From Sphingomonas oligoaromativorans (GTDB lineage: Bacteria > Pseudomonadota > Alphaproteobacteria > Sphingomonadales > Sphingomonadaceae): a stretch of DNA of 64,000 nt. The position numbers and the translations under genes were made by a program. Each line of letters opens with the position of its first letter. Positions within the stretch are counted from its first letter, which is position 1. Positions 58,128 to 64,000 of this stretch are shown piece after piece. The stretch covers positions 781,381-845,380 of the forward strand of contig NZ_JAASQK010000001.1 in assembly GCF_011762195.1 (NCBI RefSeq). Reading direction: 5' to 3'. Under the pieces are notes generated by a model. The model saw only the letters and a list, made by a program, of their open reading frames with translations, did no database searches and was not told the origin of the DNA.

Positions 58128-60086
58128 TCAACGCGCGGCGGCAGCCACCGTCTTGCCTTCCTCGTCGCTCACGATGGGCAGCAGGATGGAGCTGGCATGT
58201 GTGCCGCCATGGTAGATGCTCTGCGTGGCGGCCCGATAATCCTGCGGCTTGGCGTTGAAGATATTGTCCACATAGGTCTGCGGATTGCGATCATAGAGCG
58301 GGAACAGGCTCGACTGGACCTGCACCATGATGCGGTGGCCCGACAAGAACACATGATCCACATTGGGCAGGTTGAAACGATAATTCTCCGCCTGTCCCGG
58401 CGTCAGCGCGGCGGGCTGCGACAGGCTGTGGACATAGCGTCCACGGAAGATCTCGATGCCGACCGGCAGTTCATAGCCGGGATTGGCAGGCTTCGATCCC
58501 TGATCCTCGCCTTCGGGCGTGGTGTTCGGCGCGACGTCGATCAGCTTCACCACCCAGTCGCTGTCCGTGCCCGAGGTCGCCGCGAACAGATTGACCTGCG
58601 GTGCGCCCATGATGTGAACCGGCCTGGCGAGCGGCTCGGTCTGGTAGGAAAGCACGTCCGGCCGGCCATCGGCGAAGCGCTGGTCATGCACCAGCCATGT
58701 CTTCCACTGGTCGCCCGCCGCCATGTCCACCGGGCGCGGCAGGAAGGGAACCGGCCTGGACGGATCGGAGACGTAATCGTCATGCCCCTCCGCACCGGGC
58801 GTCGCAAAGCCGGCGTGGAAATCCGCATCCAGATAGAGCGGCGTCGACGTGCCCATCGGCCATTTGGGTGAGACGTCCCAATGATTCTCGCCGGTCGCAT
58901 AGGTGAGCACCGGCGGCGTATGCGGGTCGGGCGCCCCCTTCAGATAATGATCGAAGAAGGGTTTGAGATATTTGACACGGAACTCCCGCGCCGTGTCGCC
59001 GGTGAAGGTCAACGCGCCGAGGCCATAGCCGTAATGGTTGACGCCCGAATGGCGCCACGGCCCGATGACCAGCGACACCATGTCGTTGTTCCTGTCCTTG
59101 GGCTCCAGCGCCCGATAGACGGCCGGGGCGCCATAGCTGTCCTCCTGATCCCACTGGCCGACGACCAGCATGGTCGGCACGGTGAGGGGACGCGCGGCCA
59201 TCCACTTGTCGACCGCCTGGAGCGACCAGAAATCGGTATAGGCCGGGTTCTCCATCACCTTGCGGACGGAGGGCACGTCCTGAATGCCCCATTTCCTCGC
59301 GAAGTCGCCGATCGATCCGGCTTCGATATAGGTGGTGTAGTCGTCGCCCGCGCCGCGTGGAATCTTCGCACCGCTCTCGCCCTTGTCGACGCTCTGCTCG
59401 AGGAAATAGTCGAGGCTGCCGACGCGGAAGGCGCCGTTGTGGAAATCGTCGTCGCCGATCCAGGTGTCGACCATCGGGCTCTGCGGCACGGCGGCCTTGA
59501 GCGCGGGATGCGGATTGATCTCCGCCATCAGGGTGGTGAAGCCGAGATAGGAGCTGCCGATCACGCCCACCTTGCCGTTGCTTTCCGGCACATGCTTCAC
59601 CAGCCAGTCGATCGTGTCATAGGCGTCGGTGGATTCGTCCACCTTGCTGTGATTGAGCGGGCCGATGATCGGCCGCGTCATGACGAACTCGCCTTCGGAA
59701 TGATGCAGGCCGCGAATGTCCTGATAGACGCGAATATAATTATCCTCGACGAACTCGGCATCCATCGCGGGCAGAATCTCGGTGATCTTCTGGCTCGCCG
59801 TCCGCGCCGTGGAGCCCTTGGCGTCGTAAGGCGTGCGCGAGAGCAGGATCGGGGCGTTCGACGTCCCCTTCTTCATGACGATGACGGTGTAGAGCTTCAC
59901 CCCATCGCGCATCGGCACCATCACGACACGCTTGATATAGTCCGCATCCGGGCGAACCTCGTCATAACTCGCCACCACATCGGGCGTCATCGGCGTGACG
60001 GCCGCGGAAGACGGTGCCTTCGCCGTCGCGGATGCGGCGAGCAGAATCGAGAGGGCGAGGGCGGTGGAATGGAGGCTCTTCGTCAT
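58128..60086 (-). CDS. Alpha-amino-acid ester hydrolase-like enzyme (CocE/NonD, S15 fold)
   Basis: A 652-residue exported enzyme (signal peptide MTKSLHSTALALSILLAASATA). The alpha/beta-hydrolase nucleophile Ser179 is in IGSSYLG, with Asp313 in QWDQED and His346 in PWRHSG. The acidic cluster that defines alpha-amino-acid ester hydrolases is also present by position: Asp213 in IGDDDFHNGAF, and Glu315 and Asp316. Enzymes of this kind hydrolyse or transfer alpha-amino acyl esters and beta-lactam side chains. A general CocE/NonD esterase is the alternative. Start at MTKSLH, not the upstream frame. It converges on the exosortase unit. Confidence 0.87.
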   Translation of the reverse strand: MTKSLHSTALALSILLAASATAKAPSSAAVTPMTPDVVASYDEVRPDADYIKRVVMVPMRDGVKLYTVIVMKKGTSNAPILLSRTPYDAKGSTARTASQKITEILPAMDAEFVEDNYIRVYQDIRGLHHSEGEFVMTRPIIGPLNHSKVDESTDAYDTIDWLVKHVPESNGKVGVIGSSYLGFTTLMAEINPHPALKAAVPQSPMVDTWIGDDDFHNGAFRVGSLDYFLEQSVDKGESGAKIPRGAGDDYTTYIEAGSIGDFARKWGIQDVPSVRKVMENPAYTDFWSLQAVDKWMAARPLTVPTMLVVGQWDQEDSYGAPAVYRALEPKDRNNDMVSLVIGPWRHSGVNHYGYGLGALTFTGDTAREFRVKYLKPFFDHYLKGAPDPHTPPVLTYATGENHWDVSPKWPMGTSTPLYLDADFHAGFATPGAEGHDDYVSDPSRPVPFLPRPVDMAAGDQWKTWLVHDQRFADGRPDVLSYQTEPLARPVHIMGAPQVNLFAATSGTDSDWVVKLIDVAPNTTPEGEDQGSKPANPGYELPVGIEIFRGRYVHSLSQPAALTPGQAENYRFNLPNVDHVFLSGHRIMVQVQSSLFPLYDRNPQTYVDNIFNAKPQDYRAATQSIYHGGTHASSILLPIVSDEEGKTVAAAAR

Positions 60087-60175
60087 GCCGAATGCGTAAC
60101 GGGTACTGCCGGCCGGGACAATCGGATCGATCACAGCGGCAAAGTGGCACGCTGCATTGGTCTCCCGCCAGCCGG

Positions 60176-60850
60176 ATGAGCTTCACGGGAAGCATAAGCC
60201 CGAGAATCTGCCGGACAGCGTGGCGGAAGAGGTGGGATTCGAATGCAGTCGACAAGTGTTTGATTTACGACGATTTTGCGCTTTCGATATTCCCGAAATA
60301 CCTCGAAATAAGCCTCAGTGACATTTCGGCCGAGACCCGACGGTTAACATCTCATCTCGACTGCGCGCAGGATAACGAGCCTGCGGCAGGCAATCAAGTT
60401 TCTGCGACCGATGTTGATATCGCGATGAGGCTTTGGGAGCTGTTGCGACTGTCTGCTTCTAGCGAGCAACCTGAGGATTGTTGCCGAACCGGCATGGCTG
60501 ATATCGCTCAAATAGGCAATCTGCCTTTCTGTGTCGCATGGGCAACACGCGGCGGAATGAACAGCTTCTTCGATGTGACTGAGCGCGAAGCGCAGTTCTG
60601 GGGTGAAGCTGGCATCGATTGGCGAGCCATAGCACGAGCTAATCTCTCGAAAATGTCGGCGGATCGACCAGTATCCGGCGAAAAGCTGGATGGAAACGGG
60701 CGGCCATTTTTGAAGGTTATGCTGCATGATTATGCGGTAGGACCTTTGCGTCTTCTACTACCCACCTGTTTGATGACGTTCTCGGCTTAGATTACGAAGT
60801 GGCTTTTTCAATAAAAATCATAGCATGGGTTAGCTCCGTGGCGATATTCC
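60176..60850 (+). pseudogene. Frameshifted DUF1444-like gene in a lower-GC stretch
   Basis: A reading frame from about 60176 encodes LWELLRLSASSEQPED, then REAQFWGEAGIDWRAIARANL, then AVGPLRLLLP. This recalls proteins with the pattern W-G...L..A..NL and a later LLLP. After CTACTACCC (about 60761) the frame ends in TCLMTFSA, whereas a one-base shift continues as HLFDDVLGLDYEVAFSIKIIAW. A one-base loss in a C run would explain this. Base composition is clearly lower in GC than the flanks, suggesting transfer. The family call is tentative; a sequencing error cannot be excluded. Confidence 0.5.
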
Positions 60851-61153
60851 CCGACTGGCTGGAGAAGGACGGCACGATCATGCGCCGATGCATTCTGCGG
60901 CCATGCAACCGTCCATCGGCTTGGTGGGCGCAGGCCCCACCGCGATATAGCCCTTCCGTGTCGTCCTCGAGCGCTCAGCGGACCAGTTCGCGCTCATGAT
61001 GCTCGAGACGCAGGCGGATGTTAGCCGGCGCACGTGCTATGGGCGGATTGGAAGTATCCCGCGATGCTAGCGAACATCTTCATCATCGGTTTGCCAGCGT
61101 CTGCGGAAACGTTGGCCGAGTGGCTCGGACGCCAGCCCGTTTCATCGTCGGGA
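60851..61153. other. Gene remnants, no intact gene
   Basis: About 300 bp with no supported gene. One frame shows MQPSIGLVGAGPTAI (from about 60903) and then a TAG stop, which resembles the start of an FAD/NAD-binding oxidoreductase cut short. Other frames are unstructured. Confidence 0.4.
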
Positions 61154-61528
61154 TCAGGCCTGCAGAAGATCCCGGATACTCCCGACCAAAGCGTCCTGTC
61201 TCCAAGGTTTGCGCAGGAACCGGCCTTCCGCTGGCAGCTCCCCATCGCCCAAGCGGTAGTGCCCCGATGTCAGCAGCAGTCGGATATGGGGCCAGCGCTC
61301 GTGGACCAATTGCGCAAGCTTCAGCCCGTCCATGCTTCCGGGCATGTCGATGTCCGAGAAGAGCAGATGGACGCCGTCATGCTGGCCGAGGATCGCCAGT
61401 GCCTCGTCGGCGTCGGCCGCCTCGATCACCTCGAAGCCTGCCTCCCCGAGGACGTCGGAGCCGTGCATGCGCACGAGTGTCTCGTCTTCCACGATCAGGA
61501 CGGTCGAAAGCGGTTTTCTTTCAAGCAT
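61154..61528 (-). CDS. Single-domain response regulator
   Basis: A 124-residue receiver: TVLIVEDETLVRMHG opens it, phospho-acceptor Asp59 is in LLFSDIDMPGSMDG, Thr in LLLTSGHY, and Lys in FLRKPWRQDALV. No output domain follows. It is the third gene of a leftward unit after the RsbQ-like hydrolase and the PAS kinase, 87 bp from the kinase. The start is the Met of MLERKPLS; upstream codons are unlike a receiver. Confidence 0.87.
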   Translation of the reverse strand: MLERKPLSTVLIVEDETLVRMHGSDVLGEAGFEVIEAADADEALAILGQHDGVHLLFSDIDMPGSMDGLKLAQLVHERWPHIRLLLTSGHYRLGDGELPAEGRFLRKPWRQDALVGSIRDLLQA

Positions 61529-61615
61529 TTCGGGCTTTCTTCCGGGAAGGTGCCCGGACACTGTGAATGCCCCAGCGCGCCAGAGGTTCATAATTAAAGG
61601 GAGGAAGCTGACGCC

Positions 61616-62746
61616 TCAGTGCGAAAGAGGCATCGTGAAGACGAAGGTGGTGGCCGTAGGGTCCGAACGGGCAACGAGCGTGCCGCCATGCGCGCGCGCG
61701 ATCTCGGAGGCAATGTGCAGTCCCAGACCGAGCCCGTGCTTGAGCCGGTCATTGCCGCGGAAGAAGGGCTGGAACAGACGTTGGAGCGTGGCCGGAGGGA
61801 TGGGCTGGCCACCGTTGGAGACGGCGATCGCCAGTTCGCCGTCCGCCGTCGTCGCCTTGATCCATACCGGCATGTCCTTGGCGCCATGGGTTAGCGCGTT
61901 GCCGAGGAGGTTGGACAGCAGCTGCGCGATCCGCATGCGATCGCAGTTGATGGGCTCCTCCAGATCATAGTGCGCATTGATCGCCCGCCCTGGCGCGATT
62001 GATCGAAGCTCGGAGACCACCTGGCGCAGCACGGGCTCGAGAGGCTCGGAGGCGTCGCGCTGGAGCGTCATCCCGCCGCCCAGCCGCCCGCGGGCGAAAT
62101 CGAGCACATTGTCGATGAGGGCGGCGGCGCGAACGATGCTACCGCCCATCAGCCCGACAACCTTCGACCCCCGGTCGCTCAGGCTCTCCTTCTCGAGCAT
62201 GTGGATGCCGCTTGAGATCGAGGCGAGGGGGTTGCGCAGATCATGGCCCAACACCGCTATGAACTGCTCGCGCAGCTCAGAGTCGGCCCTTTCGGTGACG
62301 ACCGTCGCTTCCGCTTTATCGCGGGCGTCGAGCAGCCCGCGCTCGTATGTCCTGCGCTCCACCGCCAGGAACGCAGCGAACCGCATCTGGGCGGGCGCGC
62401 CATCAGGTCGGGTCTCGGCCACGTTGACGAGCATGGGCTTTCGAGTGCCGTCCGCCCCAACGAGTTCGAAGGCGACCTCGCTCAAGCTGCCCTGCATGTG
62501 CAATGTCGGGGCGACATGGGTCTCGTAGAAAATCTTTCCGGAGACCGTGAGCAAATCCGAGAAGCGCCTTCCGACGAGCTCCTCCGAGGAGCGGCCGCTC
62601 CAGGCGGCGAAAGTCCGGTTGGCGTGTGTGATGCGGCCGTCCTTGTCGGCCAGGACATAACCGCACGGCGCCGTCTCGAAGACATCTTCGAAGTCCACTG
62701 CCACCTCGGGTCCGGTGGCCGTCGTCTGTCGAGACGCGTCAGACAA
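61616..62746 (-). CDS. PAS-domain sensor histidine kinase
   Basis: A 376-residue soluble kinase. The PAS domain spans about 18-130 (FETAPCGYVLADKDGRI, ELVGRRFSDLLT). The HisKA helix has His168 in VLGHDLRNPLASI, and the ATPase domain has LLSNLLGNALTHG and HGLGLGLHIASEIARAHGG. No membrane segment is seen. Its apparent TTG start overlaps the hydrolase stop by 8 bp; a GTG at residue 17 with GAGG before it is an equally good start. PAS kinases beside RsbQ-type hydrolases take the place of RsbP as the signal partner. Confidence 0.88.
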   Translation of the reverse strand: MSDASRQTTATGPEVAVDFEDVFETAPCGYVLADKDGRITHANRTFAAWSGRSSEELVGRRFSDLLTVSGKIFYETHVAPTLHMQGSLSEVAFELVGADGTRKPMLVNVAETRPDGAPAQMRFAAFLAVERRTYERGLLDARDKAEATVVTERADSELREQFIAVLGHDLRNPLASISSGIHMLEKESLSDRGSKVVGLMGGSIVRAAALIDNVLDFARGRLGGGMTLQRDASEPLEPVLRQVVSELRSIAPGRAINAHYDLEEPINCDRMRIAQLLSNLLGNALTHGAKDMPVWIKATTADGELAIAVSNGGQPIPPATLQRLFQPFFRGNDRLKHGLGLGLHIASEIARAHGGTLVARSDPTATTFVFTMPLSH

Positions 62747-63560
62747 AGGCTTTGATCGCCGCAGTCGTCTCGACGGGCGCGCTCAGATTGGGGCAGTGGC
62801 CGGTCGCATCGAGGAGGACGAGCTCGCTCCCCGGGATCGCGCGCTGGACATATTCTCCGACGCTGACGGGAGCGATAACGTCCTCTCGGCATTGCAGGAT
62901 CAGCACCTGCGCGGAGAGCGGACCGAGATCAGCCCGGTTGTCGGACAAGAAGGTGGTGCGGGCGAAGCGCTTGGCGATTTCGGGATCGGTGCGGCAGAAG
63001 CTGCCGGCCAGCTCGTCGCCGAGTTCTGGTCGGTCGGCATTGCCCATGATGACAGGCGCCATGGCCTGCGACCAGCCAAGGTGGTTACTGTCGAGAAAGT
63101 CCAACAGTTCGTCGATCTGGTCGCGGCTGAACCCGCCCACATAGTCTCCGTCGTCGATGTAGCAGGGCGACGGTCCGATCAGCACGAGCTTGGAGAACAG
63201 GCCGGGTGCCCGCCGCGCGGCGATAATGCCGATCATCGCGCTGACGGAATGACCGACGAAGACGCCGTCGACGATGTCGAGGGCGCGAGCGAGCGCGACG
63301 ATGTCGTCGGCATATCCGTCAAGCGAGTCATAGGTTTGGGGATCATAGGCCGAGAGGTCGGAACCGCCGGCTCCTACATAGTCGAACAGGACCGTGCGGA
63401 AGTCCGCCTCGAAGGCCGGCGCAACATGTCGCCACATGTTCTGGTCGCAGCCGAAGCCGTGGGCGAACATCATGGAGCGCGACCCGGTCCCGTGGACCCG
63501 GACGTTGAGCCGCGGCAATATGTCCCGACGGCCTTCGGTGATGACGGGCGAATCGATCAT
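62739..63560 (-). CDS. RsbQ-like alpha/beta hydrolase sensor
   Basis: A 273-residue alpha/beta hydrolase closely matching the RsbQ/KAI2/D14 group: HGFGCDQNMWRHVAPAF, FDYVGAGGSDLSAYDP, FVGHSVSAMIG, KLVLIGPSPCYIDDGDYVGGF and FCRTDPEIAKRFARTTFLSDNR. The triad is Ser105, Asp227 and His255. In Bacillus, RsbQ works with the PAS phosphatase RsbP in energy-stress sensing, and plant relatives bind butenolides. Here the partner is a histidine kinase overlapping it by 8 bp, so this is likely a small-molecule signalling module rather than a metabolic hydrolase. Confidence 0.9.
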   Translation of the reverse strand: MIDSPVITEGRRDILPRLNVRVHGTGSRSMMFAHGFGCDQNMWRHVAPAFEADFRTVLFDYVGAGGSDLSAYDPQTYDSLDGYADDIVALARALDIVDGVFVGHSVSAMIGIIAARRAPGLFSKLVLIGPSPCYIDDGDYVGGFSRDQIDELLDFLDSNHLGWSQAMAPVIMGNADRPELGDELAGSFCRTDPEIAKRFARTTFLSDNRADLGPLSAQVLILQCREDVIAPVSVGEYVQRAIPGSELVLLDATGHCPNLSAPVETTAAIKAFV

Positions 63561-63650
63561 CGGTGAGCATTCCGAGCGTCGTGAGCACGCATCAAAGCCA
63601 GCGTTAACACAGGCTTGTGCCTCTGCCCATCCGCATCGAGGCCGTGGCGA

Positions 63651-63905
63651 TCAATCGTCAATGTCGCGTCCTGCGCGAAGCTGCTCGATCTCGTCCTCGG
63701 TTTTGCGCTCGATCCCCGCCAACTCGTCGCGAGCGCCACTCTTGGCGAGGATCAATTCGTCGATCTTAATCTGCAGCGCGAGCTCGCGGCGGCGCTGCTG
63801 GTTGAGCACCATCTGGGTGAGGAGGAAGCTGCCAATCGACATGGTAGAGGCAAGCACGGTCTCACTGCCGCCAAGCGCCCACCACAGTATGCAGAGGGTG
63901 AGCAC
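63651..63905 (-). pseudogene. Low-affinity iron permease family fragment, 5' truncated
   Basis: The 84 visible residues (WWALGGSETVLASTMSIGSF, LLTQMVLNQQRRRELALQIKIDELILA and an acidic helix) match the C-terminal part of the low-affinity iron permease family. The expected first membrane segment is missing. The frame is open to 63905 and meets the presumed insertion-sequence end there. The gene is probably cut by that insertion, and its function is likely lost. A short native variant is less likely. Confidence 0.6.
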
Positions 63906-64000
63906 TGAGGTGGTCCCGCCTTCTTGGACAGTTTGGCGGCTGAGTTAAGCTAATCCCGGTTGTCGTTCATGCCGCCTGTTTGATCATCAGGTCATGGGGG
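63906..64000 (-). mobile_element. Probable insertion-sequence end with transposase C-terminus
   Basis: From 63906 the sequence TGAGGTGGTCCCGCCTTCTT (then GGACAG) looks like a terminal inverted repeat of an IS3-type element. On the minus strand a frame entering from the window edge encodes PHDLMIKQAA and stops at 63967-63969, consistent with a transposase C-terminus about 60 bp from the end. The rest of the element lies outside the window, so the family is not certain. Confidence 0.5.

Noticed and set aside
60344..60727. 127-codon minus-strand frame in the lower-GC stretch
   Set aside because: No recognisable domain, no ribosome site, and the plus-strand frame shows better family-like motifs.

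Overview
The window looks like a high-GC chromosomal segment of an alphaproteobacterium, most likely from the Sphingomonadales. Supporting signs are CckA, NADP-type isocitrate dehydrogenase, a GTTC-N7-GTTC type SOS box in front of recA, the gene order uppS-cdsA-dxr-rseP-bamA-skp-fabZ with no lpxD/lpxA, and typical sphingomonad protein sequences throughout. I see no rRNA, tRNA, CRISPR array or prophage.

Positions 1-27.7 kb are mostly housekeeping: hdaA, ppk1 and ppx (replication control and polyphosphate), rnd divergent from aspS, a PPK2-type kinase, greB and a lytic transglycosylase, dapA-smpB, an M13 metallopeptidase, the CckA hybrid kinase with a lone receiver, recA with its SOS box, a GST overlapping a Tat-like M24 peptidase, alaS, a Kef-type antiporter and icd.

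Positions 27.8-41.8 kb hold psd-pssA, then rpsB-tsf-pyrH-frr-uppS-cdsA-dxr-rseP-bamA-ompH-fabZ, a tightly packed translation and envelope run with many 1-4 bp overlaps, then mobA and rpmE. Between pssA and rpsB a 71-residue membrane protein is read leftward from a promoter whose -35/-10 spacer contains a perfect SOS box.

Positions 41.8-53.5 kb are accessory metabolism: a glutarate-type CoA-transferase/acyl-CoA dehydrogenase pair, an iron-uptake cassette (TonB-dependent siderophore receptor, Sel1 protein, TonB) behind a Fur-like box, a GlxA-family regulator divergent from an HD-domain protein, and a three-gene sugar operon (C-methyltransferase, epimerase, membrane glycosyltransferase).

Positions 53.7-58.1 kb hold what I consider the most novel locus: a small dedicated exosortase system. 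A membrane histidine kinase and LuxR-type regulator run leftward. Rightward are a 106-residue secreted Gly/His-rich protein with a PEP-CTERM-like tripartite tail, an exosortase-family protein with an intact Cys-Arg-His triad, and an unrecognised membrane-anchored protein translated in overlap with it.

Positions 58.1-64 kb hold an alpha-amino-acid ester hydrolase-like enzyme, a lower-GC degenerate stretch with a frameshifted gene, a leftward operon of an RsbQ-like alpha/beta hydrolase, a PAS histidine kinase and a receiver, and a low-affinity iron permease fragment cut by what looks like the end of an insertion sequence at the window edge.
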